Shown here: positions 43,117 to 51,916 of the stretch, one piece after another | Layout of the letters: every line of letters starts with the position of its first letter | How positions within the stretch are numbered: the stretch's first letter is position 1 | Assembly: GCF_900536025.1 (NCBI RefSeq) | Contig: NZ_UNOZ01000013.1 | Coordinates: forward strand, 1 to 64,000 | Direction of reading: 5' to 3' | Length of the DNA: 64,000 nt | From: Pseudomonas reidholzensis | GTDB taxonomy: Bacteria; Pseudomonadota; Gammaproteobacteria; Pseudomonadales; Pseudomonadaceae | Program-made: the position numbers and the translations under genes | Notes under the pieces: generated by a model | The model's input: the letters and a program-made list of their open reading frames with translations, nothing else | What the model was told of the DNA's origin: nothing | Database searches by the model: none

Positions 43117-43441
43117 GAGTCGACCTCGTTTATTGTTGTTGGGGAGGTTGGGCTGCAGTCCTGTTTCTAAAGTGGTCGTACGACTGCTGAAATGCAACGG
43201 CGGTTTTAGACCGTTTTTTGTAGTTGTGAGGGGATGTTGCTGCAGTGTCCAAAAAATCTCGGGCACCGGGCTTTGCCCTGCCATCTGGCTGAAATACCTA
43301 CGCTAGAGGGGTTTGTTGGCGGGGGATCATTTGCGTTTTTTGCAGAGGGGGAAAAAACCAAGACCTTCGACATCGTACAACTGCTTGCAGGCGCTGCCCG
43401 TCGCCCGTCAGAATCGGCAGCGTAGACCGAGGAGCACACCC
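43117..43441. other. Divergent promoter region between the MFS and AraC genes
   Basis: No gene. It contains a perfect 10-bp palindrome GTCGTACGAC (43175-43184) and a weak hairpin CGGT-TTTAG-ACCG with six T (43201-43219). AraC-type sites would be direct repeats, and I did not find a clear pair. Confidence 0.5.
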
Positions 43442-44371
43442 ATGCCGCCCAAGCGCGACGTCCCCACCTACGTCATGCAGCAACGTAGCGAACTGATGGA
43501 CTTCCACATCCGCGACCCGCGCGGTCGCCCGGCCGAGACCGCGCCGCATCGCCATGAGTACTTCCAGATCCAGATCAACCTGGGCGGCGAGACGGTGCAG
43601 CACATCGGCAGCGTCGAGCGGCCGTTTGCCCGCAACACCCTGGCGTTCATCCTGCCGCACCGGGTGCATGTGATCCCGCACCCGCCCGACAGCGATTTCG
43701 TGGTGATCAATTTCTCCCAGACCTTTCTCCTGCCGCACCTGGCCTGCGACCCGATGGACCTGGAAGAAGTGTCCATCCTGCAGGCCCCCGAGCTGTCGCC
43801 GTTTCGCTTTCAGGAGCACCTGGACTTCTGCCTGGACGACGTCGAGTTCGGCGCGATCCGCGGCCTGCTCGAGCAGATGCGCACGCTCGATGCCAATCGC
43901 CGTTTCGGCAGCCGTGAAATCCTCAAGGGCCTGCTGCTGCAACTGATCGGCCAGGTCTGCGGGCTCTATGCCGAACCGCTGCGCGAGCTGGCCGAGAGCA
44001 ACGCGGCGCAGGTCAGCCGGCGCGCCGCGCTGGGGCGCATGAGCGATTACCTGCGCCGGCACATCGACGACCCGGACCTGAACCTGCAAAAGGTCGCGGC
44101 CGCCACCTACCTGTCACCCAGCTACCTCACCCACTGGCTGCGCAAGGAGGTCGGCAAGAGCTTCAGCGAACTGGTGCTCGAGCGCCGGATGCATGCGGCG
44201 CGCAACTTCCTGCTCAATGGCAGCCGGCCGGTGGGAGAGGTGGCGCGGCTGTGTGGCTTCGCCGACGAAGCCTACTTCTCGCGGCGCTTCCGGCAGATCC
44301 ACGGCGTGCCACCGGGGCAGTTCCGCCGCCAGCAGCGTGATCCGGACGCACCGCAAGTGGCGATGCTATAA
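43442..44371 (+). CDS. AraC-family transcriptional regulator
   Basis: 309 residues. The N-terminal half is cupin-like (HRHEYFQIQINLGGETVQHI, FILPHRVHVIPHPPDSDFVV) and the C-terminal 100 carry two helix-turn-helix motifs (LQKVAAATYLSPSYLTHWLR and VGEVARLCGFADEAYFSRRF). It is divergent from the MFS-led catabolic operon and is the best candidate for its regulator. The effector should be the operon's substrate. Confidence 0.9.
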   Translation: MPPKRDVPTYVMQQRSELMDFHIRDPRGRPAETAPHRHEYFQIQINLGGETVQHIGSVERPFARNTLAFILPHRVHVIPHPPDSDFVVINFSQTFLLPHLACDPMDLEEVSILQAPELSPFRFQEHLDFCLDDVEFGAIRGLLEQMRTLDANRRFGSREILKGLLLQLIGQVCGLYAEPLRELAESNAAQVSRRAALGRMSDYLRRHIDDPDLNLQKVAAATYLSPSYLTHWLRKEVGKSFSELVLERRMHAARNFLLNGSRPVGEVARLCGFADEAYFSRRFRQIHGVPPGQFRRQQRDPDAPQVAML

Positions 44372-44416
44372 GATGGTTGAACCACGCTGAGCGCGGGCCA
44401 AGCCGCTTCTGGACGC

Positions 44417-45349
44417 ATGAACCTCGACACCCGAATCAAGTACCGCCACCTCCTGTGCTTTCTCGAGATCGCCCGCCAGGGCAGCCTGGCCCGGGCCGCA
44501 GATGTCCTGGCGATCAGCCAGCCGGCGATCTCCAAGACCCTCAAGGAGCTCGAGGCACTGCTCGAAACCCGCCTGTTCGAGCGCACCCGCCTGGGCGTCG
44601 AGCTGACCCCGGCCGGCACCCGGTTCATGCGCTATGCCGGGCCCAGCGTGCAGGCCCTGCGCGACGGCGTCAGCACCTTGCGCGGCGAGGCCCGCGCGCC
44701 GTCGCAGGTGCGCATCGGCGTGCTGTCGACGGTCGAAGGCCTGCTCATGCCCGAGGTGCTCTGCCGCCTGCACCAGCGCCACCAGGCGCTGGTGATCAGC
44801 GTGGCGACCGGGGTCAGCGCGCAACTGCTCGGCCAACTGCACCTGGGCGAGCTCGAACTGGTGGTCGGCCGCATGACCGACAGCCCGCAGATCCAGGGCT
44901 TGTCGTTCGAGCACCTGTACAGCGAGTCGATGAGCCTGGTGGTGCGCCCGGGGCATCCGCTGCTGGCCCGCCAGCCGGTCGAGCGTGGGCGCGTCGGCGA
45001 CTATCCGCTGGTGCTGCCGCCGCCCGGTACGACCATTCGCCAGCATGCCGACAGCCTGTTCGTGCAGTGCGGCATCCAGATGCCGGCGCAGCGCCTGGAA
45101 ACCCTGTCGCTGGCCCTCAGCCGGCGCTACCTGCTGGGCAGCGATGCGGTGTGGGTGGCGCCGCGCGATGCGGTGTTGATCGACCTCGGCCGCGACGAGG
45201 TGGTCGAGCTCGACCTGGGCGTGCGCGAGCCGGGTGGCTCGGTGGGCATCTGCCGTAACGCGGCGCTGCCGCAGAGCCTGCCAGCGCAGTGGATGTGCGA
45301 AGTGTTGCGCGAGGTGGCGGGGCAGTATCGGGACGGCGTTTATCCGTGA
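44417..45349 (+). CDS. LysR-family regulator, PcaQ-like
   Basis: 310 residues. The N-terminus MNLDTRIKYRHLLCFLEIAR, ARAADVLAISQPAISKTLKE and LFERTRLGVELTPAGTRFM is PcaQ-like; the remainder is a typical effector domain. PcaQ activates beta-ketoadipate (protocatechuate) genes, but none are here, so the name fits only at subfamily level. It lies 45 bp after the AraC-family gene, and could form an operon with it. Confidence 0.82.
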   Translation: MNLDTRIKYRHLLCFLEIARQGSLARAADVLAISQPAISKTLKELEALLETRLFERTRLGVELTPAGTRFMRYAGPSVQALRDGVSTLRGEARAPSQVRIGVLSTVEGLLMPEVLCRLHQRHQALVISVATGVSAQLLGQLHLGELELVVGRMTDSPQIQGLSFEHLYSESMSLVVRPGHPLLARQPVERGRVGDYPLVLPPPGTTIRQHADSLFVQCGIQMPAQRLETLSLALSRRYLLGSDAVWVAPRDAVLIDLGRDEVVELDLGVREPGGSVGICRNAALPQSLPAQWMCEVLREVAGQYRDGVYP

Positions 45350-45577
45350 ATCGCGGCGCTAAAACCGATTGGAAATAATTAGCCACAAAACCCGGGCAAA
45401 CCCGCGCTATCAGGTCAATACTGGCCAATGGCTGTAAAGCACGCATGAAGAAGCTTTCACCCACTGAACTTCCGGCCTGCAAGCCGCTCTTATGCCGGTA
45501 GCCATTGGTAATGGCCGCCTGATAAGCTCGCGGCTTTACCCTGATTTGCCCTTATGGCGCATGAACAAGGAACTAGC

Positions 45578-46318
45578 ATGAAACAACATCGTTTGGCGGC
45601 TGCGGTTGCCCTGGTAAGCCTGGTACTGGCTGGCTGTGATCAACAAGCCAGCAGCCCCGAGCTGAAAACTCCGGCACAGAAAGCTTCCTACGGTATCGGC
45701 CTGAACATGGGCAAGAGCCTGGCTCAGGAAGGCATGGAAGACCTTGATTCGAAAGCAGTGGCCCTCGGCATCGAAGACGCCGTCAGCAAGAAAGAGCCAC
45801 GCCTGAAGGATGAAGAGCTGGTCGAGGCCTTCACCGCGCTGCAGAAGCGTGCCGAGGAGCGTCTGACCAAGGCCAGCGAAGAAGCCGCTTCGGCTGGCAA
45901 GAAGTTCCTGGAAGAAAACGCCAAGAAACAAGGCGTGGTCACCACCCCTTCGGGCCTGCAGTACGAAGTCGTGAAGAAGGCCGATGGCCCGCAGCCTAAA
46001 GCCTCCGACGTGGTGACCGTTCACTACGAAGGCAAGCTGATCGATGGCAAGGTGTTCGACAGCTCGGTCGAGCGCGGCAGCCCGATCGACCTGCCGGTCA
46101 GCGGCGTGATCCCAGGTTGGGTCGAAGGCCTGCAACTGATGCACGTCGGCGAGAAGTACAAGCTGTACATCCCGGCTGAGCTGGCCTACGGCGCTCAGAG
46201 CCCGAGCCCGCTGATCCCGGCCAACTCGGTCCTGGTGTTCGACCTCGAGCTGCTGGCGATCAAGGATCCGAGCAAGGCCGAAGGCGACGCGCCGCAAGCC
46301 GAAGCCCCGGCCCAGTAA
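45578..46318 (+). CDS. FKBP-type peptidyl-prolyl isomerase, lipoprotein (FkpA/Mip-like)
   Basis: 246 residues. A lipobox LVLAGC with Cys20 follows a short hydrophobic signal, so it is lipidated and probably in the outer membrane facing the periplasm. Residues 30-115 are the helical dimerisation part (KTPAQKASYGIGLNMGKSLA), followed by the FKBP domain (ASDVVTVHYEGKLIDGKVFD, VIPGWVEGLQLMHVGEKYKL, AELAYGAQ). It assists folding of envelope proteins. The C-terminal tail is Ala/Pro/Glu rich. Confidence 0.93.
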   Translation: MKQHRLAAAVALVSLVLAGCDQQASSPELKTPAQKASYGIGLNMGKSLAQEGMEDLDSKAVALGIEDAVSKKEPRLKDEELVEAFTALQKRAEERLTKASEEAASAGKKFLEENAKKQGVVTTPSGLQYEVVKKADGPQPKASDVVTVHYEGKLIDGKVFDSSVERGSPIDLPVSGVIPGWVEGLQLMHVGEKYKLYIPAELAYGAQSPSPLIPANSVLVFDLELLAIKDPSKAEGDAPQAEAPAQ

Positions 46319-46334
46319 GGCCAAGGCTGTGCCC

Positions 46335-46358
46335 AGCGCCCCGTCTCGACGGGGCGCT
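46335..46358. terminator. GC-rich hairpin after the FKBP gene
   Basis: AGCGCCCCGT, loop CTCG, ACGGGGCGCT: a perfect 10-bp stem 16 bp after the stop, without a T tract. Confidence 0.65.
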
Positions 46359-46545
46359 GTCGTATTCGGCGGTCGGCCGGGGCGAACCTCGGCCGGTGCG
46401 CACGGTCGCACAAGGACAGCCCGCCGCGCGGCCGCGACTGACGCAAAACGTTTGCGCAACGGTAACCACTGTGTAAAAAACGCCCGATCTGAGCGGGACC
46501 CTTGCCCACTGGGCACCCCGCGACGGAAACTGAGCCCTGTTCACA

Positions 46546-46574
46546 AGGTTATCCACAATAAATGTGGATAACCT
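46546..46574. promoter_or_regulatory. Facing DnaA-box palindrome before the YkvA-like gene
   Basis: AGGTTATCCACA, five bases ATAAA, TGTGGATAACCT. Both arms contain a perfect DnaA box (TTATCCACA). It ends 19 bp before the ATG at 46594. The same 5-bp facing arrangement occurs at 7565-7587. It could regulate this gene through DnaA or act as a hairpin. Confidence 0.7.
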
Positions 46575-46593
46575 CAGCCGATCTGGAGGCCCC

Positions 46594-47034
46594 ATGAGCG
46601 CACCCTGGAACTTCGCCCGCTTCCTGCCCCTGGCCGAGCGCTTGCTCAGCCGTGGCCGCTTGCCGGCCCTGCTGTTTGCCGTGGCCCGCAAAGGCCCGCG
46701 GCTTGGCCAACTGCGTGAGGACGTGCGTCTGCTGCAGGCGCTGTGCCTGGCCTGGTGGCGCGGCGAGTACCGTGCCATCAGCCCCAGGGCGCTGGTCACC
46801 ATCGTCGCCGGCCTGCTGTATTTCGTCAGCCCGCTTGATGCCATCCCCGACTGGTTGCTGGGGGTGGGTTTTCTCGATGATATCGCCGTGCTGGGTTGGG
46901 TGTTGAAGACCGTGGCCGATGAGCTGGGCCGCTTCAAGGCCTGGCGCGATGGCCAGGCGCCCGAGCGCCTGCGGGTGGTCGAGCGCTTGCCAGACACCCC
47001 GGAAGCCTTGCGCCTGGAGCGTCGCACGCCTTGA
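46594..47034 (+). CDS. YkvA/DUF1232 family membrane protein
   Basis: 146 residues. The core IVAGLLYFVSPLDAIPDWLL and VGFLDDIAVLGWVLKTVADE is the DUF1232 signature, a short hydrophobic domain with acidic and SPLDxIPD residues. Members are small membrane-associated proteins of unknown function. GGAGG lies just upstream. The gene has its promoter overlapping the paired DnaA boxes. Independent of the FKBP gene, from which it is separated by about 275 bp. Confidence 0.85.
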   Translation: MSAPWNFARFLPLAERLLSRGRLPALLFAVARKGPRLGQLREDVRLLQALCLAWWRGEYRAISPRALVTIVAGLLYFVSPLDAIPDWLLGVGFLDDIAVLGWVLKTVADELGRFKAWRDGQAPERLRVVERLPDTPEALRLERRTP

Positions 47035-47134
47035 TGGGTGGATGACCTGCACAGACTCCCGCGCTTGGTCATATAATTGGCATAAGGGTTATGCCGAGGG
47101 ATTACATGCAGTAGTCCTACGTGAGGGGGTAGTG

Positions 47135-47485
47135 ATGGGAATTCAGGTCATCAGCCGGGACGGTCAGCCCGAATACGCTGTCGTCCCCTGGGAGCAATAC
47201 CAGGCGCTGCTCAAGGCAGCGGGCCAGCCACCTGCCAGCGTCACCGCCGAGGTGGAGCCCGGCGCCAGCGACAGCGCCGCCGCCAGTGTCAGCTTGCCGG
47301 CGTTGAGTGAGCTGGCGCAATTGCGTGAAGCCAAGGGCCTGGCACCTGAGGTGCTGGCCCGTAACGTGGGCATCAGCCCGGCGTACCTGGCCATGATCGA
47401 ATCCGGCGAGCGCGAGCCGGGTGCGCCGATATTGCGCAGCCTTGCCTGGCATCTGGGGATCAAAGGCTGGAGCGAGCCATCATGA
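47135..47485 (+). CDS. XRE-family helix-turn-helix protein
   Basis: 116 residues. N-terminal 30 residues (MGIQVISRDGQPEYAVVPWE) look like a small prevent-host-death or type II antitoxin-like start; the second half (LAQLREAKGLAPEVLARNVG, ISPAYLAMIESGEREPGAPI) is a Cro/CI-like HTH. GAGGGGG precedes the ATG at 47135; a GTG at 47132 is next to it. Its stop overlaps the next gene by 4 bp. A DNA-binding role is likely; its target is unknown. Confidence 0.8.
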   Translation: MGIQVISRDGQPEYAVVPWEQYQALLKAAGQPPASVTAEVEPGASDSAAASVSLPALSELAQLREAKGLAPEVLARNVGISPAYLAMIESGEREPGAPILRSLAWHLGIKGWSEPS

Positions 47486-47850
47486 GCCAGGTGAGGATCA
47501 GCCGTCAGCAATGGCAAGGCCTGCTTGACGAGCTTGATCTGGCCCGGCGGCAGCGTCACCTGCTGACGTATCGTGCGTTGCTGGAGCGGTTGCAGTTCCC
47601 TACGCCGGCGATGCAGACGCTGACTGCGGCGCTGGAGTACCTGGCGGTGCTCGATGCGCGGGCTGAGCAGCCACTGCGCAGTTCTTTGGTGATCAGTCAG
47701 GGGGCGAGTCGTCTTCCGCGGACGGGGTTTTTTGAGTGTGTGGAGCGGCTTGGGCGGTTTTCGGGGCCGGTGGATGGGATGGAGGCGGCTTCGTGGCATG
47801 CTTCGGAGGTGGTGCGGGTGTTTGAGTACCGGTATCCCGAAGAGGCGTGA
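47482..47850 (+). CDS. Unrecognised protein paired with the XRE gene
   Basis: 122 residues, soluble, no family recognised. It begins SQVRISRQQWQGLLDELDLA and contains LTYRALLERLQFPTPAMQTL (helix-rich, DNA-binding-like) then FECVERLGRFSGPVDGMEAA. The ATG overlaps the XRE stop (ATGA), so the two are translationally coupled. It could be a partner of the regulator or a toxin-like protein; neither is shown. Ends at a bidirectional terminator. Confidence 0.7.
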   Translation: MSQVRISRQQWQGLLDELDLARRQRHLLTYRALLERLQFPTPAMQTLTAALEYLAVLDARAEQPLRSSLVISQGASRLPRTGFFECVERLGRFSGPVDGMEAASWHASEVVRVFEYRYPEEA

Positions 47851-47870
47851 GGTGTCAGTACAGACACCGC

Positions 47871-47909
47871 AAAAAAAAGGGCTGACCGCTTACGCGATCA
47901 GCCCTTTTT
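47871..47909. terminator. Bidirectional intrinsic terminator
   Basis: Eight A, GGGCTGA, inner CGC-TTAC-GCG, TCAGCCC and five T. Serves the gene ending at 47850 and prc. Confidence 0.9.
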
Positions 47910-47922
47910 CATACCGCGCGGA

Positions 47923-50004
47923 TTAGTGCTTGGCCACCCGCGAATCCAGGCTCAGGTAGTCGAGCAGGATACGCCCGGTTTCCGACAGGTACGCGTCATC
48001 TTCCGGCTTGGTGTCTTCATCCTCGACCGGCAGCGCGTCTTCGTCTTCTTTCTTCAGCTCCTTGAGCGGCTCTTCACCCTTGGCCTTGCGACGGATGTTC
48101 TCCAGGGCCAGTTGCTTGCCCTCGATGTCATCGTGGCGGGCGCGGCGCTCCTGCTCGTTGAGGCTGACGGTCTTCTCGTTCATCAGCTTCTGGGTCAACG
48201 CCAGGCGGTCACGGATATAGGCAAACTCCGCGTCCTTGGCGCTGCGCGCGTCATGCCGGGCCTTGAGCTCCGCCAGGTACGGCTTGAACGGATCCGCCGC
48301 CGGCTTGATCACCGCACGGATGGTGTCCCACGGCATGGCCTCGGGCAGCGCGCTTTCGCCAATTTCCTTGGTGTCGATGATCGACGGGTAGTCGATGTCC
48401 GGCAGCACGCCCTGGTGCTGGGTGCTCTGCCCGGAAACCCGGTAGAACTTCGCCAGGGTCAGCTTCAGCTCGCCATGGTTGAGCGGCTGGATGGTCTGCA
48501 CGGTGCCCTTGCCGAAGGTCTGGCCACCGATGATCAGCGCCCGGTGGTAATCCTGCATGGCACCGGCGAAGATCTCCGACGCAGAGGCCGAGAGGCGGTT
48601 GACCAACAGCGCCATCGGGCCCTTGTAGAAGGCACCGACGTTCTCGTCTTCAAGCACGTCGACACGGCCGTCGGCGTTGCGCACCAGCACGGTCGGGCCC
48701 TTGTCGATGAACAGGCTGGTCAGCTCGGTGGCTTCCTGCAGCGAGCCGCCGCCGTTGTTGCGCAGGTCGATGACCACGCCGTCGACTTTCTCTTTCTGCA
48801 GCTCGGTGAGCAGTTTCTTCACGTCGCGGGTGGTGCTCTTGTACTCCGGATCGCCGGCACGGTAGGCCTTGAAGTCCAGGTAGAAGGCCGGGATCTCGAT
48901 GATCCCCAGCTTGTAGTCACGGCCGTCCTGCTTGAGCTTGAGCACCGACTTCTTCGCCGCCTGCTCCTCGAGCTTGACCGCTTCGCGCGTGATCGAGACG
49001 ATCTTGCTGGTCTGGTCGTTTGGCGCGTTGCTCGCCGGGATGACCTCCAGGCGCACCACCGAACCCTTCTTGCCACGGATCAGCTTGACCACTTCGTCCA
49101 GGCGCCAGCCGACCACGTCGACCATCTCCGCGTTGCCCTGGGCGACGCCGATGATCTTGTCGGCCGGGGCGACCTGCTTGGTCTTGGCCGCAGGGCCTGC
49201 CGGCACCAGGCGGACGATCTTGACCTGGTCGTTGTCGCTTTGCAGCACCGCACCGATGCCTTCGAGCGACAGGCTCATGTTGATGTCGAAGTTTTCGGCG
49301 CTGTCGGGCGACAGGTAGTTGGTGTGCGGGTCGTAGGACTGCGCAAAGGTATTGATGTAGGCCTGGAAGATGTCTTCGGCACGGGTCTGGTTCAAGCGCG
49401 ACAGTTGGTTCTTGTAGCGCTTGGTCAGGGTTTCCTGGATCTGCTTGGGATCCTTGCCGGCGATCTTCTGGCGCAGCACTTCATCCTTGACGCGTTTGCG
49501 CCACAGGTCGTCGAGCTCGGCCTCGTTCTTCAGCCATGGCGCGTCCTTGCGGTCGACCAGCAGCGACTCGTTGCTGGTGAAGTCGATCTTGTCGACGCCC
49601 TTGCCCAGCTCGGCCAGGGCGAAGTCCAGGCGCGACTTGACGCGGTTCAGGTAGCGCTTGTAGATGGTGAAGCCAGGGTCGAGGTTGCCACTTTTGAGGA
49701 AGTCGTCGAACTGGGTCTTCCACTTGTCGAATTCGGCGATGTCGGAGGCGGTGAAGTAACTGCGCGACGGGTCCAGCAGCTTCAGGTAGCTGTCATAGAT
49801 GATGACCGAGCGGGCATCGTCCAGCGGCGGCTTGCTGTAGTGGTGGCGCTTGAGCAACTCGACCACATTGAGGCTGGCAACCACCTCGTCGCGGTCGGGC
49901 TGCAGGCTCTCCCACTTGTTCGCGGCCGTCGCATTGCCGCCCAGGGTCAGGCTGCCGACGCCGATGAGCAGGGCGAGGGCAGTGCTGGGCAGGAAATGCT
50001 TCAT
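47923..50004 (-). CDS. prc: Tail-specific (carboxy-terminal processing) protease Prc
   Basis: 693 residues. Signal peptide (MKHFLPSTALALLIGVGSLT, cut near ATAA), a PDZ domain (LEGIGAVLQSDNDQVKIVRL) and a protease core with catalytic Ser in LSASASEIFAGAMQ near residue 475 and Lys in GGQTFGKGTVQT near 498. It degrades tagged proteins and processes envelope proteins in the periplasm. I take the ATG at 50004; an ATG at 50037 in the same frame is less likely. A terminator-like hairpin lies in its upstream region (50093-50118). Confidence 0.94.
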   Translation of the reverse strand: MKHFLPSTALALLIGVGSLTLGGNATAANKWESLQPDRDEVVASLNVVELLKRHHYSKPPLDDARSVIIYDSYLKLLDPSRSYFTASDIAEFDKWKTQFDDFLKSGNLDPGFTIYKRYLNRVKSRLDFALAELGKGVDKIDFTSNESLLVDRKDAPWLKNEAELDDLWRKRVKDEVLRQKIAGKDPKQIQETLTKRYKNQLSRLNQTRAEDIFQAYINTFAQSYDPHTNYLSPDSAENFDINMSLSLEGIGAVLQSDNDQVKIVRLVPAGPAAKTKQVAPADKIIGVAQGNAEMVDVVGWRLDEVVKLIRGKKGSVVRLEVIPASNAPNDQTSKIVSITREAVKLEEQAAKKSVLKLKQDGRDYKLGIIEIPAFYLDFKAYRAGDPEYKSTTRDVKKLLTELQKEKVDGVVIDLRNNGGGSLQEATELTSLFIDKGPTVLVRNADGRVDVLEDENVGAFYKGPMALLVNRLSASASEIFAGAMQDYHRALIIGGQTFGKGTVQTIQPLNHGELKLTLAKFYRVSGQSTQHQGVLPDIDYPSIIDTKEIGESALPEAMPWDTIRAVIKPAADPFKPYLAELKARHDARSAKDAEFAYIRDRLALTQKLMNEKTVSLNEQERRARHDDIEGKQLALENIRRKAKGEEPLKELKKEDEDALPVEDEDTKPEDDAYLSETGRILLDYLSLDSRVAKH

Positions 50005-50092
50005 GCTGATTCGACGTAAAGGCAATTGATCACGCATAGTAGGCCGTCTATTCCGTTCGCCGGTTCCGAGGAGCCGGAAAAATACTGCAAAA

Positions 50093-50118
50093 AGCCCGGG
50101 ACACAGCGATCCCGGGCT
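50093..50118 (-). terminator. Terminator-like hairpin upstream of prc
   Basis: On the minus strand AGCCCGGGA, an 8-nt loop, TCCCGGGCT and five T. It points towards prc although no minus-strand gene precedes it, so it would end either the prc leader or antisense RNA from the quinone oxidoreductase gene. Confidence 0.65.
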
Positions 50119-50145
50119 CAGTCATGACTCAACTATGGAGGCACT

Positions 50146-51108
50146 GTGAAGGCATTGCAAGGCGTTGAAGGACATGTGGAGTGGGTCGAGGCCGAGCGCC
50201 CGACCTGTGACGCCGGCCAGGTACGCATTCGCGTGGCCGCCGCGGGACTCAACCGCGCTGACCTGCTCCAGCGCGCGGGGCTGTACCCGCCGCCGCCCGG
50301 TGCCAGCCCCTACCTGGGCCTGGAATGCGCCGGGGTGATCGAAGAGGTCGGCCCCGGTGCCGACTGGCGCGTGGGTGATCGGGTGTGCGCGCTGCTGGCC
50401 GGTGGCGGCATGGCTGAAGAAGTGGTGGTGGATGCCCGGCACGTGCTGCCGGTGCCCGAAGGCCTCAGCCTGCACGAAGCGGCGGCGATCCCCGAGGTGT
50501 ATGCCACGGCCTGGCTAAACCTCTTCCAGCTCGGTGGCCTGAAGGTCGGTGAAAAGGTCCTGGTGCATGCGGGCGCCAGCGGCGTGGGCTCGGCGGCGAT
50601 CCAACTGTGCAAGGCGTTCGGCAACCCGGTGTGGGTCAGTGTCGGTTCGCCGGAGCGCCTGAGCTATTGCCAGGGCCTGGGGGCAGAGGGTGGCGTGGTG
50701 CGTAACCAGAACCTCGACGACCTGGATGGCCTGGGGCCGTTCGATGTCATCCTCGACCCGGTTGGCGCCAGTTACGCGCAGCTCAACCTCACGCTGCTGG
50801 CGCGCGATGGCCGGTGGGTGATCATCGGTTTGATGGGCGGGCGCAAGGTCGAGCTGGACCTGGCCCTGGTGCTGGGCAAGCGCTTGCAGGTGACGGGTTC
50901 GACCTTGCGCAACCGCGATGACGGGTTCAAGGCTGAGCTGTTGCAGGAGTTGGGGCAGCAGGTCTGGCCGCTGTTCAGCGAAGGCCGGCTCAAGCCGCAG
51001 CTGGTCGATACCTACCCGGTGGCGTTTGCCGAGGCGGCGTATGCCGAGCTCGAGACTAATCAGGTGTCGGGCAAGCTGGTGCTGGTGATCGACGACACCC
51101 TGGTCTGA
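50146..51108 (+). CDS. NAD(P)H-quinone oxidoreductase (PIG3/zeta-crystallin type)
   Basis: 320 residues. Medium-chain dehydrogenase fold without catalytic zinc: GLNRADLLQRAGLYPPPPGA, LGLECAGVIEEVGPGADWR, and the NADPH-binding VLVHAGASGVGSAAIQLC with the AxxGxxG-like motif. Two-electron reduction of quinones is the family's activity, but substrates vary. It reads divergently from prc. GGAGG precedes the ATG at 50146. Confidence 0.88.
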   Translation: MKALQGVEGHVEWVEAERPTCDAGQVRIRVAAAGLNRADLLQRAGLYPPPPGASPYLGLECAGVIEEVGPGADWRVGDRVCALLAGGGMAEEVVVDARHVLPVPEGLSLHEAAAIPEVYATAWLNLFQLGGLKVGEKVLVHAGASGVGSAAIQLCKAFGNPVWVSVGSPERLSYCQGLGAEGGVVRNQNLDDLDGLGPFDVILDPVGASYAQLNLTLLARDGRWVIIGLMGGRKVELDLALVLGKRLQVTGSTLRNRDDGFKAELLQELGQQVWPLFSEGRLKPQLVDTYPVAFAEAAYAELETNQVSGKLVLVIDDTLV

Positions 51109-51120
51109 TCGTAAATCCCC

Positions 51121-51243
51121 GGGGCCGCTTTGCGGCCCTTTCGCGACACAAGGCCGCTCCCACAGGTGCCCTGTCAGATCCAATTGCGGCGCAACCCCTT
51201 GTGGGAGCGGCCTTGTGTCGCGAAAGGGCTGCGCAGCGGCCCC
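51121..51243. repeat. REP-like pair, variant type
   Basis: GGGGCCGCTTTGCGGCCCTT, then TCGCGACACAAGGCCGCTCC and an inverse copy. The inner unit CGACACAAGG differs from the usual GGGTAAACCC or GGGCAAGCCC, so it belongs to another REP subfamily. It lies at the end of two converging genes. Confidence 0.8.
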
Positions 51244-51250
51244 AAGGATC

Positions 51251-51904
51251 TCAAGACCAGCTCAGGATCGGCCAGCCATTGGTCTGCGCATGCTCGCGCA
51301 GCACCGCATCCGGGTTCACCACCTTCGGATGATCCACCTTCAACAACAGCGGCAGGTCATTGCGCGAGTCCGAATAGAAACTCGCCCCCTCCAGGTTCTC
51401 CTGCTCCTGATCCAGCCATTCCAGCAAGCGCGTGATCTTGCCTTCACGGTAGGTCAGCACGCCATGGGTGTTGCCGGTGTACACCCCGTTCACCGCCTCC
51501 AGCTCGATCGCCAGGTACTCATCCACGCCCAAGCGCGCGGCAATCGGCCCCACCAGGTGCGTGCCAGACGCCGAGATGATCAGGATCCGGTCCCCCTGCT
51601 TGCGGTGCTCGGCAATACAGCGGCACGCGTCACCGAGAATGATCGGCTCGATCACCTCCTCGACCCACGGCTCGACCAGGTGCTCGACCTCTTCCAGGGT
51701 ACGCCCGGCGACCGGCTCGAGGCTGAACGCCATGTACTCTTCCATGCGCAGATGGCCCTTGCCGTAGGCCTCCATCAGCTCATGGTCGCGGCGCACGAAC
51801 GCCTTGCCATCGACCCAGCCAAGCCGTGCCATCTGCTCGCACCACAACGACGAGCAGTCACCGTGAATCAGGGTTTCGTCCAGATCGAATATTGCCAAAG
51901 CCAT
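51251..51904 (-). CDS. HAD-superfamily IB phosphatase (SerB-like)
   Basis: 217 residues. Motif I AIFDLDETLIHGDCSSL (catalytic Asp residues 7 and 9), motif II LIISASGTHLVGP, and motif IV YSDSRNDLPLL are all present, as in HAD-IB phosphoserine-phosphatase-like enzymes. It is 12 bp downstream of an ABC importer gene set, suggesting that it removes phosphate from an imported compound or its product; in many genomes such HADs also act on general substrates. Confidence 0.85.
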   Translation of the reverse strand: MALAIFDLDETLIHGDCSSLWCEQMARLGWVDGKAFVRRDHELMEAYGKGHLRMEEYMAFSLEPVAGRTLEEVEHLVEPWVEEVIEPIILGDACRCIAEHRKQGDRILIISASGTHLVGPIAARLGVDEYLAIELEAVNGVYTGNTHGVLTYREGKITRLLEWLDQEQENLEGASFYSDSRNDLPLLLKVDHPKVVNPDAVLREHAQTNGWPILSWS

Positions 51905-51916
51905 TGCGCATATCTC

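Noticed and set aside
46546..46574. Replication origin
   Set aside because: Only two DnaA boxes, no AT-rich unwinding region and no dnaA/dnaN neighbours.
47926..50019. 697-codon plus-strand frame opposite prc
   Set aside because: Antisense shadow of a clear Prc gene.
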